Part shown: positions 9,631 to 17,704 of the stretch, in pieces
Position numbering within the stretch: the first letter of the stretch is position 1
Layout: each line of letters begins with the position of its first letter
Assembly (NCBI GenBank): GCA_030247855.1
Contig: JAPDRN010000049.1
Span: forward strand, 164,756 to 228,755
Direction: 5' to 3'
Source: Knufia peltigerae
Taxonomy: Eukaryota > Ascomycota > Eurotiomycetes > Chaetothyriales > Trichomeriaceae
DNA length: 64,000 nt
Position numbers and translations under genes: made by a program
Notes under the pieces: generated by a model
Databases searched by the model: none
What the model was told of the DNA's origin: nothing
What the model saw: the letters and a program-made list of their open reading frames with translations, nothing else

Positions 9631-10047
9631 ATGAATCATCCAGAGACGATCCAGTTCCGCGAGGCGGTGCCGACGGTCGAGGACTACTGTCAGCTGCGCG
9701 CATTGGCCGGGCTCAGTGCAAAGACCCATGAGGCGGCGGCGCGGGCATTGCCCAACACCGTCTTCGGCGTCTGTGCCTGCCAGGGCAGCGAGCTGGTAGC
9801 GATGGGCCGGATCATCGGCGATGGCGGTTGCCACCTGCAGGTCTGCGATATCGCCGTGCTGCCGCGTCTGCAGGGGCAGGGTCTGGGCAAGGCGGTGATG
9901 CAGCGTCTGAGCGACTGGATGCAGGGCAATCTGCCGCCGTCGGCGTATGTGAGTCTGTTGGCCGATGGCGAAGCGCATCGGCTGTATGCGCAGTTTGGCT
10001 TTGCGGCGACCGCGCCAGCCTCGATCGGCATGTATCGCCGGTTCTGA
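9631..10047 (+). CDS. GNAT-family N-acetyltransferase
   Basis: 138 residues. The acetyl-CoA loop is clear (DIAVLPRLQGQGLGKAVMQ: V-x-x-x-x-Q-G-x-G-x-G/A), followed by SLLADGEAHRLYAQFGF, the beta5/alpha4 region of small GNAT enzymes. Substrate unknown; small GNATs of this layout act on amines or amino groups. Start preceded by CAGGAGA. It is divergent from the SRAP gene across 78 bases. Confidence 0.8.
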   Translation: MNHPETIQFREAVPTVEDYCQLRALAGLSAKTHEAAARALPNTVFGVCACQGSELVAMGRIIGDGGCHLQVCDIAVLPRLQGQGLGKAVMQRLSDWMQGNLPPSAYVSLLADGEAHRLYAQFGFAATAPASIGMYRRF

Positions 10048-10079
10048 GCTGCGGTCACCGCAGAATCGCAGGCAAAGAA

Positions 10080-10103
10080 AAACCCCGGCCGAAGCCGGGG
10101 TTT
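10080..10103 (-). terminator. Hairpin terminator at the end of the tRNA array
   Basis: 10-bp stem (AAACCCCGGC / GCCGGGGTTT) with a CGAA loop. On the minus strand it is followed by TTTTTCTTT, placing a good intrinsic terminator just beyond the last tRNA-Glu. On the plus strand it may also end the GNAT transcript. Confidence 0.75.
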
Positions 10104-10110
10104 CAAAGAT

Positions 10111-10186
10111 TGGCGTCCCCACGGGGATTCGAACCCCGGTCGCCACCGTGAAAGGGTGATGTCCTAGGCCTCTAGACGATGGGGAC
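10111..10186 (-). tRNA. tRNA-Glu (anticodon TTC), copy 1
   Basis: 76 bases including encoded CCA. The 5' end GTCCCCA pairs with TGGGGAC, the T-loop is GGTTCGAATCC, and the anticodon loop CTTTCAC gives TTC. Identical to the copies at 10356 and 10531. Confidence 0.97.
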
Positions 10187-10235
10187 GCACGAAAAACTTC
10201 AAGTTGTAGAACTCTCGACGGCCTAATGCCGAAAG

Positions 10236-10311
10236 TGGTGGAGCCAAGCGGGATCGAACCGCTGACCTCCTGCATGCCATGCAGGCGCTCTCCCAGCTGA
10301 GCTATGGCCCC
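10236..10311 (-). tRNA. tRNA-Ala (anticodon GGC), copy 1
   Basis: 76 bases including CCA. Acceptor GGGGCCA / TGGCTCC with one G-U pair, D-loop AGCTGGGAGAG, anticodon loop ATGGCAT giving GGC, T-loop GGTTCGATCC. The spacer beyond it carries CGACGGCCTAATGCCGAAAG, repeated after copy 2. Confidence 0.97.
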
Positions 10312-10355
10312 ATGAAACTTCGGATTCCTGCTGGGAGCAGGGTCCTTTTTGAAAC

Positions 10356-10431
10356 TGGCGTCCCCACGGGGATTCGAACCCCGGTCGCCACCGTGAAAGG
10401 GTGATGTCCTAGGCCTCTAGACGATGGGGAC
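10356..10431 (-). tRNA. tRNA-Glu (anticodon TTC), copy 2
   Basis: Same sequence as copy 1. Its 5' flank runs five bases and then enters the N gap, so the number of tRNA genes in the array is uncertain. Confidence 0.95.
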
Positions 10432-10436
10432 GCACG

Positions 10437-10530
10437 NNNNNNNNNNNNNNNNNNNNNNNNNNNNNNNNNNNNNNNNNNNNNNNNNNNNNNNNNNNNNNNN
10501 NNNNNNNNNNNNNNNNNNNNNNNNNNNNNN
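10437..10530. other. Assembly gap (94 N) inside the tRNA array
   Basis: The run of N sits between two identical tRNA-Glu copies, where short reads would collapse. A further tRNA-Ala, or more Glu/Ala units, could be missing. Confidence 0.95.
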
Positions 10531-10606
10531 TGGCGTCCCCACGGGGATTCGAACCCCGGTCGCCACCGTGAAAGGGTGATGTCCTAGGCCTCTAGACGAT
10601 GGGGAC
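10531..10606 (-). tRNA. tRNA-Glu (anticodon TTC), copy 3
   Basis: Identical to copies 1 and 2; begins directly at the edge of the N gap. Confidence 0.95.
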
Positions 10607-10659
10607 GCAGATCTCATCAATGTTCTTTGCGACCTTTCGACGGCCTAATGCCGAAAGTA

Positions 10660-10735
10660 TGGTGGAGCCAAGCGGGATCGAACCGCTGACCTCCTGCATG
10701 CCATGCAGGCGCTCTCCCAGCTGAGCTATGGCCCC
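10660..10735 (-). tRNA. tRNA-Ala (anticodon GGC), copy 2
   Basis: Identical to copy 1. It is the first gene of the array behind the promoter at 10754-10782. Confidence 0.97.
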
Positions 10736-10753
10736 ACGTCGCTGAGGAGCGAA

Positions 10754-10782
10754 ATAATAGCTGTGCCCCCGGGGGTTGGCAA
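10754..10782 (-). promoter_or_regulatory. Strong promoter of the tRNA-Ala/Glu array
   Basis: On the minus strand TTGCCA (10782-10777) and TATTAT (10759-10754) are separated by exactly 17 bases, and the first tRNA begins about 18 bases downstream. Both boxes are near consensus, as expected for stable RNA genes. Confidence 0.75.
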
Positions 10783-10878
10783 GCGCTTTGTTGCACTTTT
10801 CTTCACGTAGCGCGCGCGGTGGCGCAGATGCGTTTTCTGCATGCGGGCAGCACATGTGTCGATGCAGAAGCGAAGGGT

Positions 10879-11277
10879 TCAGCGGTCTTCCCCGGTCAGC
10901 GCTGCCAGGATCGGGCACTGGTCGAGGGCGCCATGTCCAGGGCAGGCATCGACCAACTGGGAGAGAGCGCCATGCATGCGCTGCAGCTCTGCCATCCGCA
11001 GTTCGATGTCCTGCAGGCGTATCCGTGCGGTGTCACGCACGCTGCCCATGTCCTGCGGAGGATGGTCGCTGAGGGAAAGCAGTTCACCGATCTCATCGAG
11101 ACTGAAGCCCAACGCCTTTGCCCGGCGGATGAAGCGCAGGCGTCGCAGGTCCTGCTCGCCGAAGATGCGGTAGCCACCTGCCGAGCGCGCTGCGGTGGGC
11201 AGAAGCTGCTGACGTTCGTAGTAGCGGACGGTATCGATGGGAACGCCGGCCTGACGTGCCAACTGACCAATGTTCAC
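10879..11277 (-). CDS. MerR-family metal- or redox-responsive regulator
   Basis: 132 residues. The N-terminal winged helix (IGQLARQAGVPIDTVRYYERQQLLP) is typical MerR, followed by the dimerisation helix (DMGSVRDTARIRLQDIELRMAEL). The C-terminus has two cysteines nine residues apart (ACPGHGALDQCPI), the arrangement used by CueR/HmrR/CadR-type sensors to bind soft metals; this suggests a metal sensor but does not fix the metal. It is not SoxR: the C-x2-C-x-C-x5-C iron-sulphur motif is absent. No efflux pump or chaperone is adjacent. Its own promoter carries a MerR-type operator (see 11304-11337). Confidence 0.85.
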   Translation of the reverse strand: MNIGQLARQAGVPIDTVRYYERQQLLPTAARSAGGYRIFGEQDLRRLRFIRRAKALGFSLDEIGELLSLSDHPPQDMGSVRDTARIRLQDIELRMAELQRMHGALSQLVDACPGHGALDQCPILAALTGEDR

Positions 11278-11303
11278 GGCGGACTCCTTGGGACCTGCCG
11301 TGC

Positions 11304-11337
11304 ATAGTCATCCCTGGACTCTGGTCAAGAGTCAAGG
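11304..11337 (-). promoter_or_regulatory. MerR-type promoter and operator of the MerR gene
   Basis: On the minus strand TTGACT (-35, 11335-11330) and GACTAT (-10, 11309-11304) are 20 bases apart, longer than the usual 17, which is the hallmark of promoters remodelled by MerR activators. The dyad CCTGGACTCT / AGAGTCAAGG (11313-11322 and 11328-11337) overlaps the spacer and the -35 box. The regulator therefore probably controls its own gene. Confidence 0.65.
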
Positions 11338-11460
11338 CTTTGCCCGCGCCGCCTATTCAGCACACTTTGCAACTTTCTTCATATCCCCCAAGGCAAAGCA
11401 GTTCCTACCCTGCGCCTGAACCGGCCGCTCGACGGCCTGAACCGGAAGAGGAGGTGGGGA

Positions 11461-12528
11461 GTGGAGGGAATCAGGAACGAGGGATTCGTCGAGGTTGCGG
11501 TGGTTGAATACCCCGGAGGCGACCCGTCGGCCGCATCGGTGCTCGCCGAAATGGCACACGTCGCCAATCGTCTGGCACAGCAGCAGCGGCGGCCCTGCAA
11601 GCGGGTGCTGGTGACCCGCTGGATCGTGCCCGCCAGCAATACCGGTGTGCATCGCATCGCCGGTGCCGAGATGCTGGACGCGGCAATTCCTGCGGTGATC
11701 GCCTTGCCGGGGCAGGTCAGTTCCAGCACGTCGGTGCGTGCCGAGGACGTCCTGCTGGATTGGTTGCGGGCCCACTATGACGGCGGCAGCCTGCTGGCCG
11801 CCGCAGGTGACGGGGTGAGTGTGCTGGCGCGGGCCGGTCTGCTGACCGGGCGTACGGTGTCCGGCCCTGACCTCAACCGCCATCCGGCGCTGCAGGTGCA
11901 GGTCGGCAGCTGGGCGCCCAGTGAGCGGGCACTCGTCGATGACGGCGATCTGCTTACCGTGGGCGGCGCCCAGGCCTGGCGCTTCCTTGGCTTGCGCCTG
12001 CTGTACCGGCTGCATGGCCAGGGCGTGGCCAGCGCGGTGGCACAGCAGTTGGGAATAGTGGTGCCGGTCGGCATCCAGCAGGACCTCGAGCGATTCAGCG
12101 CCAATTTCGCCCATGGCGACCGGGACGTGCTGAAGGCACAGCGCTGGTTGCATACCACGGCTGCACGTGGGGCCACGCTGGGGGCGATCTGCGAGGTTTC
12201 GGGATTGGAACCGCGGACCCTGCAGCGTCGTTTCCTGAAGGCGACCGGACTGCGGCCCATCGAGTATTGCCAGCGGCTGCGCGTGGCGAAGGCGCAGACG
12301 TTGCTGCAGCAGGGCGCCAGCATCGATGAAGTTGCCTGGGGTGTGGGTTACGCCGATCAGAGCGCGTTCCGTCGGCTGTTCCTGCGCATTGTCGGCATGA
12401 CGCCCGCCAACTATCGTCGCCACGTCAGCAGCAAACGCCGCGATCGTCCGCTGACGCCTGCTGTGGCCGGCAGCCTGCGGGGGCTGCGCGCCTCGCCGGG
12501 CACGCAGCTGGGTCGCAGCGCCGCTTGA
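11461..12528 (+). CDS. GlxA-type AraC-family transcriptional regulator
   Basis: 355 residues from a GTG start behind GAGGAGG. Residues about 10-190 form a DJ-1/PfpI-like domain (LLAAAGDGVSVLARAGLLTGR at the nucleophile-elbow position, with no Cys, so non-catalytic). Residues about 225-325 form a double helix-turn-helix AraC domain (LGAICEVSGLEPRTLQRRFLKATGLRPIEY...IDEVAWGVGYADQSAFRRLF). GlxA-like regulators often control amino-acid or carnitine/betaine catabolism; the targets here are unknown. It has a single-gene transcript ahead of the disulfide genes. Confidence 0.87.
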   Translation: MEGIRNEGFVEVAVVEYPGGDPSAASVLAEMAHVANRLAQQQRRPCKRVLVTRWIVPASNTGVHRIAGAEMLDAAIPAVIALPGQVSSSTSVRAEDVLLDWLRAHYDGGSLLAAAGDGVSVLARAGLLTGRTVSGPDLNRHPALQVQVGSWAPSERALVDDGDLLTVGGAQAWRFLGLRLLYRLHGQGVASAVAQQLGIVVPVGIQQDLERFSANFAHGDRDVLKAQRWLHTTAARGATLGAICEVSGLEPRTLQRRFLKATGLRPIEYCQRLRVAKAQTLLQQGASIDEVAWGVGYADQSAFRRLFLRIVGMTPANYRRHVSSKRRDRPLTPAVAGSLRGLRASPGTQLGRSAA

Positions 12529-12613
12529 TGAACAATGTTCAATGCGTCGTGCTTGCATCGCGGGCTCGACGCTTTGACCATGCGGGTCTGTGCAGGCGAG
12601 AGCGGGTGAGCTG

Positions 12614-13417
12614 ATGTCGAGTGTTGGGCCGGTGCCGATGCCGGTGGTGTTGATCCTGATCTTCCTGCTGCTGGCGATGGCCATTGCGCGGATCTGGTCG
12701 CGTGGTGAGCCTGGTCAGGTTCGGCCGCCCGCAGCGGGGATGGTGCTGGACATGTTGCTGGTTGGCCTGCTGTGTGGCCGGCTGTCGTTTGTCGCAGCGC
12801 ATTTCAGCCTCTATCGTGAAGCTCCCTGGAACGTGCTGCAGATTGCCGATGGCGGGTACCACCTTCCCGTTGTTGTTGGCGCTGGATTTGCCTGGGCGCT
12901 GTGGCGGCTGCGCAGGCAGCGCCCGTTGCGGGCGCCGGTGCTGGCAGGTGCGCTGGTTGGGTTGCTGTTGTGGGGCGGGGCAAGCCAGGGGCTCGCGTAC
13001 TGGCAGGCAAAGCAGATGCCACTGCCCACGCTGCAGGTGGTCGACCTGCAGGGCAGGGCGATTGAACTGCAGACGTTTCATGGCAAGCCTCTGGTACTGA
13101 ACCTGTGGGCCAGCTGGTGTGGCCCGTGCCGCCGGGAGATGCCGGTGCTGGCGACGGCGCAGCAGAAACATGCCGATATCCAGTTCGCCTTCCTCAACCA
13201 GGGCGAGACCCTTGTGGAGGTCCAGACCTTTCTTGCTGCTGAACACCTCTCGCTGGGCAACGTCCTGCTGGATGAGGCTTCGGCTGCGTCGACCACGCTG
13301 GACGTCCGGGCTTTCCCTTCCACGCTCTTCTTCGATGCGCAGGGGAGGTTGCAGGAACTGCATCTCGGCGAACTGACCCAGGCCGGTCTTGAACACAAAC
13401 TGCGCCGGCTGCGGTAG
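12614..13417 (+). CDS. Membrane-anchored TlpA-like thioredoxin with an LGT-like N-terminal domain
   Basis: 267 residues from ATG 12614 (a GTG at 12590 would add eight). The first 135 or so residues hold about four membrane helices and resemble prolipoprotein diacylglyceryl transferase in outline (LLVGLLCGRLSFV...DGGYHLP). The rest is a periplasmic TlpA/ResA-type thioredoxin domain with W168-C169-G170-P171-C172 and a cis-Pro in RAFPSTLFF. A WCGPC centre fits a reductant or oxidant for other thiol proteins. The DsbG lipoprotein gene follows after 30 bases, so the two probably form a transcript and a redox pair. The LGT likeness is weak and no transferase activity is implied. Confidence 0.8.
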   Translation: MSSVGPVPMPVVLILIFLLLAMAIARIWSRGEPGQVRPPAAGMVLDMLLVGLLCGRLSFVAAHFSLYREAPWNVLQIADGGYHLPVVVGAGFAWALWRLRRQRPLRAPVLAGALVGLLLWGGASQGLAYWQAKQMPLPTLQVVDLQGRAIELQTFHGKPLVLNLWASWCGPCRREMPVLATAQQKHADIQFAFLNQGETLVEVQTFLAAEHLSLGNVLLDEASAASTTLDVRAFPSTLFFDAQGRLQELHLGELTQAGLEHKLRRLR

Positions 13418-13447
13418 CCTGCGCTGGCATCCCACTACGGAGTTTCC

Positions 13448-14290
13448 ATGTTGTCGATTTCCCCGCGCATCGCGCATACGCTGATGTTGCCGGCCATGTT
13501 GGCGCTGGCTGCCTGCAGCCAGGCACAGACCCCGCCGGGCAAGGATGCCGCTGCGCCGGCAACAGCTTCGTCATCGGCAACCGCCAAGAAGGGCGAGCTG
13601 CCGGCCGTCTTGAAGGGCATCGAGAAGCATGGCTTCGAGGTGGTCTCCGAATTCGACGCGCCGGGTGGCCTGCGCGGTTTTGCCGGCATGGTTGGCGGCC
13701 AGCAGCCGGCGGCGGCTTACGTGACCGCCGATGGCAAGCATGTGCTGGTGGGCAGCCTGTTCGATGCCGAGGGCAACGAAGTTGCAGCCGAGACGCTGGA
13801 GAAGCTGGTTGCCGCGCCGATGTCGGCCAAGATGTGGAGCAAACTGGAGACCAGTGCCTGGGTACGTGATGGCAAGGCCGATGCGCCGCGCGTGGTGTAC
13901 ACCTTCAGTGATGCCAACTGTCCTTACTGTCACAAATTCTGGGAGGCGGCACGGCCTTGGGTCGACGCAGGAAAAGTGCAGTTGCGCCACATCATGGTCG
14001 GCGTGATCCGTGAGGACAGTCCGGCCAAGGCGGCGGCGATCATGGCCGCACACGATCCCGGTGCGGCACTGCTGGAGAACGAGCATCAGTTTGATCGTGG
14101 TGGCATCAAGCCGCTGCCCAACATCAGCCGGGAGATCGCAGCGAAACTGGACGCCAACCAGGTTCTGATGGTGGAGATGGGCTTCCAGGGTACGCCTGGC
14201 ATCCTGTTCCAGGATGCGCAGGGCCAGGTGCAGCGACGTGCCGGCCTTCCGCAGGGCAACGATCTGCAGATGGTACTCGGCCCGCGCTGA
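13448..14290 (+). CDS. dsbG: DsbG/DsbC-type thiol:disulfide interchange lipoprotein
   Basis: 280 residues. A lipobox, L20-A-A-C23, predicts lipid anchoring. An Ala/Pro/Ser-rich linker follows, then a cystatin-like dimerisation part and a thioredoxin fold with C158-P-Y-C161 and the cis-Pro loop GTPG. DsbG-like proteins protect or isomerise cysteines in the periplasm and need a reductant (DsbD or a TlpA-like protein), which the upstream gene may supply. The CPYC pair matches DsbG rather than CGYC of DsbC. A lipoprotein form differs from the soluble E. coli enzyme. Confidence 0.87.
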   Translation: MLSISPRIAHTLMLPAMLALAACSQAQTPPGKDAAAPATASSSATAKKGELPAVLKGIEKHGFEVVSEFDAPGGLRGFAGMVGGQQPAAAYVTADGKHVLVGSLFDAEGNEVAAETLEKLVAAPMSAKMWSKLETSAWVRDGKADAPRVVYTFSDANCPYCHKFWEAARPWVDAGKVQLRHIMVGVIREDSPAKAAAIMAAHDPGAALLENEHQFDRGGIKPLPNISREIAAKLDANQVLMVEMGFQGTPGILFQDAQGQVQRRAGLPQGNDLQMVLGPR

Positions 14291-14810
14291 GGCCCCCGAC
14301 ATGCTGTACTGAGCGACAGGCCCGCATGGCAACGTGTGGGCCTGTTGCTTTCTGCGACAGTTCCGGCGATGAGGGCTGCGCAGGTCACGAACGGATGTCA
14401 CGTCTGAATAGTGACTGACATCAAGCATTTTGCTTTGATTCCAATCAAGGCCAAAAACGACAATCGAACTAGCCTTGGCGCATGGAATACAGCGTCACTG
14501 CGCGATGGATGCCGCCTACGTCACGCCCTCGCGAGGGCGTGCGCGGCATGCCATTCACGACACTCTCACCCAGCGCTTGTTACCCAGACCCCTGCGGTCG
14601 CCACCCCTTCGGCAGCACTGCTGCAGTGGGAGCGACTCCGGCGCAGTGTTGGCAATCGGGACAGTGTCATTGCCCTGTTGCCTGCAACGTCCAGGCTGGC
14701 GACGGTCGTCCACGAAGTACCTGCATTTCCAGCAACGGCTCGTTGAGGTCGGGGCAGCGCTCGCGTGCTTCCCGGCCGGACAGCGGGAGTTTCAGTCCAG
14801 GGAGGATGCA
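14291..14810 (+). promoter_or_regulatory. 520-base non-coding leader before the porin-adiC-adiA genes
   Basis: No credible gene. It holds a GC stem-loop at 14316-14345 (ACAGGCC... / ...GGCCTGT), probably the end of the dsbG transcript; a 6-2-6 palindrome TTGATTCCAATCAA at 14435-14448; and a perfect 20-base palindrome CACGCCCTCGCGAGGGCGTG at 14522-14541. A strong ribosome-binding site (GGGAGG) lies at 14800-14805. The two palindromes are candidate regulator sites for the acid-resistance genes. Confidence 0.45.
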
Positions 14811-16253
14811 ATGCGCTTGGCGGTACTGAGTCTGGGGTTTCTGACGGCGATGGCAGCGATGCCGCTGCATGCTCAGGACGATGCGCAGGCGTTGCGTCGC
14901 GAGATCGACGCGATGCGACAGACGCTGGAAGGCATGCAGCAGCGTCTGGACCGGCTTGAACGGCGCGAAGAGCATGCGGCTGCGGCTCCCGTTGCCGCGT
15001 CGCCGCCGATGCCCGCTGCAGCGCAGGCGACACTGAATGTGCCAACCACCAGCGGCAGCCTTCACCCCACCCAGGTACCTGGCGTCGCGCAGCCTGTGCT
15101 GCCACAGCGTGAATCGGTGGCCGATCCTTCAACGGCAGCCTCGCGCCCAGACAGCGCCGCCGGCCCCACCGATCCGGATCTGAAAGGCTTCTTCGCCATT
15201 CCTGGCACCGACACCGTGATCCGCATTGGCGGCTATGCCAAGCTCGATGCGATTGCGGATTCGCGCGGGGCAGGGGACGAGGATCAGTTCATTCCTTCGT
15301 CGATGCCGGTGGGCGGCAGCCATCGCGATGTTTCGAACTTCAATATCCACGCCAAGCAGACGCGTTTCAGCTTCGAGGCGCGGCGACCGACCACGCACGG
15401 CAACCTGCGCTTCTATCTGGAGAATGATTTCTTCGGCAGCAGCGATGGCTATGAATTCCGCCTGCGCCATGCCTACGGCCAGCTGGGCAATACCTACGCA
15501 GGCTATGGCTATTCCAGTTTCATGGATCCGGACAGCCTGCCCGACACGCTGGATTTTGCTGGCCCCGGCGGCGCCGGCTACCTGCTGGTGGCCGGTATCC
15601 ATCACAGCTTTGCGCTGGGCAAGGGCAACACCCTGACGCTGGCCGCCGAAGACCCGGATACCGAGCTGGCCGGCGCCAGCGATGCGATGGCGGCGGTCAA
15701 TCGACTGCCGGATGTGAGCGCCATCGCGCGCATGGAGCGCGACTGGGGCCATCTGCAACTGGGCGTCGTGGCGCGCAATCTGGCCTACGGCGGCGATACC
15801 CGTCGTGACCGCGTCGTTGCCGGTGGCGCGCAGCTCAGTGGCTCGGCCTCGGTGGGGGAACGCGATCTGCTGCTGTTCGGCGCGCTGGGCGGTCGCGGTC
15901 TGAGCCGCTACACCGCCGATCTCACCGGCTCCGGTCTGGATGCCGTGGTAGGGGCCGATGGACGCATCGATGCGCTGGACCTGCACGGTGGCTTCGTCGG
16001 CTACACCCATTACTGGTCGGATCTGTGGCGCTCGAACCTGATCTACGGCCAGCTGACCTTGGAGCGCAACGCAGCGCTGCCGACCGATGCGTTCCGGCAA
16101 AGCCGCTACGGCGTGTTCAACCTGATCTGGAGTCCGGCACCGTCGTGGACGATGGGCATGGAGCTGCTGTACGGCCGCTTGCAGCAGCAGGGGGGCGCGC
16201 GCGGCGACACGGTCCGGGTGCAGGGCAGCCTGCAATACAACTTCATCAAGTAG
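14811..16253 (+). CDS. DcaP-like trimeric outer-membrane porin
   Basis: 480 residues from the ATG behind GGGAGGATGCA. It has a signal peptide (MRLAVLSLGFLTAMAAMPLHA), then a coiled coil (residues 25-60, DAQALRREIDAMRQTLEGMQ...), an Ala/Pro-rich linker and a long beta-barrel region ending in QGSLQYNFIK with a charged final residue. The LKGFFAIPGTDTVIRIGGYAKLDAIAD start of the barrel matches the DcaP group, which carries small acids and peptides across the outer membrane. It is followed by adiC and adiA at short spacing, so it may serve arginine or agmatine passage; this link is inference from gene order. Confidence 0.82.
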   Translation: MRLAVLSLGFLTAMAAMPLHAQDDAQALRREIDAMRQTLEGMQQRLDRLERREEHAAAAPVAASPPMPAAAQATLNVPTTSGSLHPTQVPGVAQPVLPQRESVADPSTAASRPDSAAGPTDPDLKGFFAIPGTDTVIRIGGYAKLDAIADSRGAGDEDQFIPSSMPVGGSHRDVSNFNIHAKQTRFSFEARRPTTHGNLRFYLENDFFGSSDGYEFRLRHAYGQLGNTYAGYGYSSFMDPDSLPDTLDFAGPGGAGYLLVAGIHHSFALGKGNTLTLAAEDPDTELAGASDAMAAVNRLPDVSAIARMERDWGHLQLGVVARNLAYGGDTRRDRVVAGGAQLSGSASVGERDLLLFGALGGRGLSRYTADLTGSGLDAVVGADGRIDALDLHGGFVGYTHYWSDLWRSNLIYGQLTLERNAALPTDAFRQSRYGVFNLIWSPAPSWTMGMELLYGRLQQQGGARGDTVRVQGSLQYNFIK

Positions 16254-16331
16254 GCGCCAGCGGCAGCACGCCAGCGTAGCCATTCCCCACGCCCGGGTTC
16301 ACCGGGCCCATGCCAGGTACAGGAGATTGTC

Positions 16332-17684
16332 ATGGCAGAAGCAAAGAAAATCGGGGTGGTCGGAGCCACCTTCCTCGTCGCCGGCAACATGATGGGCTCA
16401 GGGGTGTTCCTGCTGCCCTCCAGCCTGGCCAAGATCGGTACCGCCTCGATATGGGGTTGGCTGATCACCACGGCCGGTGCGCTGCTGTTGGCCTTCGTGT
16501 TCGCCAAGCTCGGCAAGCTGGCGCCCAAGGCGGGTGGCCCGTATGCGTATGCGCGCGATTGGTTCGGTCCTTACATGGGCTTCCAGACCAACACCATCTA
16601 CTGGTTCGCCAACTGGATCGGCAACGTTGCCATTCCGATCGCGGCGGTGGGTTACTTCAGCTATTTCTTCCCGATCCTGTCCGAGCCGCTGGTGCGCTGC
16701 ATCGCGGTGCTGATCCTGGTGTGGGCGCTGAGCTTTGCCAACATGATCGGCCCGGCATTCGTCAGCCGCGTGCAGACGGTCACCACCAGCTTCGCGCTGG
16801 TGCCGATCCTGGGCATCGCCATCTTCGGCTGGTTCTTCTTTGATGCCGACATCTTCAAGGGCGCGTACAACGTGTCCGGCGAATCGAACTTCGGTGCGAT
16901 CTCCAGTGCCGCGGCGTTGACCCTGTGGGCGTTCATCGGCGTGGAGTCGGCGTCGGTGACCGCCGGCGTGGTCGAGAACCCGGAGAAGAACGTCGCCCGC
17001 GCCACTCTGGCCGGTGTGTTCCTGGCCGCCATCGCCTACATCGCCAGCTCGTCGGTGATCATGGGCATGGTGCCTAACGGTGAACTGCAGACCTCCGACG
17101 CACCGTTCGCACTGGCAGCGGCCAAGGCCGTCGGTGGCTGGGGTGGTGCGGTGGTCAGCCTGTGTGCCTTCGTCGGCGCTGCCGGCTCGCTGGGCGGCTG
17201 GATCCTGCTGACCGCGCAGAGCGCCAAGGCAGCGTCCGATGATGGCCTGTTCCCGAGCATCTTCAGCAAGACCAACAAGGACGACGTGCCGGTCAAGGGC
17301 GTGCTGATCGTGGCGGTGCTGATGACTCTGGCGGTGCTGGTGACCTCCACCTCGAAGACTGCCTCGGCCCAGTTCGACGTGATCACCTCGGCGGCGGTGG
17401 TGCTGACGCTGTTGCCGTACATCTACTCATGCGTGGCCTGCTATTTCGTGGTGGAGCGTTCGCACACGCTGGTGCACACCGGTGCGTTCTGGACCCTGAC
17501 CAGCCTGACGGTCGTGTACTGCCTGTGGGCGATTTATGGCTCGTCGGGAACGATCGTGCAGTACGCCTTCCTGTTCGTGCTGTTCATCACCGTGTTCTAT
17601 CCCTTCTTCAGCGAGGAGCGTCGCCAGCAGCGGCAGCGGTCCCGCGCGGCGGCGGCGATTTCGTCCGGCGCCCAGCGTTCCTGA
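16332..17684 (+). CDS. adiC: Arginine/agmatine antiporter AdiC
   Basis: 450 residues with about 12 membrane helices, an APC-family transporter. Residues known in E. coli AdiC are kept in context: GNMMGSGVFLLP in helix 1, LWAFIGVESAS with the substrate-gating Trp in helix 6, and SLGGWILL with the second key Trp in helix 8. Length matches AdiC (445). AdiC exchanges external arginine for internal agmatine, removing one proton-equivalent per cycle together with AdiA. Start preceded by AGGAGA. It lies 20 bases before adiA, in one operon. Confidence 0.88.
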   Translation: MAEAKKIGVVGATFLVAGNMMGSGVFLLPSSLAKIGTASIWGWLITTAGALLLAFVFAKLGKLAPKAGGPYAYARDWFGPYMGFQTNTIYWFANWIGNVAIPIAAVGYFSYFFPILSEPLVRCIAVLILVWALSFANMIGPAFVSRVQTVTTSFALVPILGIAIFGWFFFDADIFKGAYNVSGESNFGAISSAAALTLWAFIGVESASVTAGVVENPEKNVARATLAGVFLAAIAYIASSSVIMGMVPNGELQTSDAPFALAAAKAVGGWGGAVVSLCAFVGAAGSLGGWILLTAQSAKAASDDGLFPSIFSKTNKDDVPVKGVLIVAVLMTLAVLVTSTSKTASAQFDVITSAAVVLTLLPYIYSCVACYFVVERSHTLVHTGAFWTLTSLTVVYCLWAIYGSSGTIVQYAFLFVLFITVFYPFFSEERRQQRQRSRAAAAISSGAQRS

Positions 17685-17704
17685 GTTAGACAAGGAGAAT
17701 CAAC

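Noticed and set aside
9553..10275. N-terminal extension of the SRAP gene through the tRNA-Glu region
   Set aside because: It would translate tRNA genes and lose the essential N-terminal Cys; the ATG at 9552 is the true start.
10437..10530. N run read as part of protein frames
   Set aside because: Frames crossing the N runs (here and at 46946-47043) consist of tRNA or repeat sequence and are not genes.
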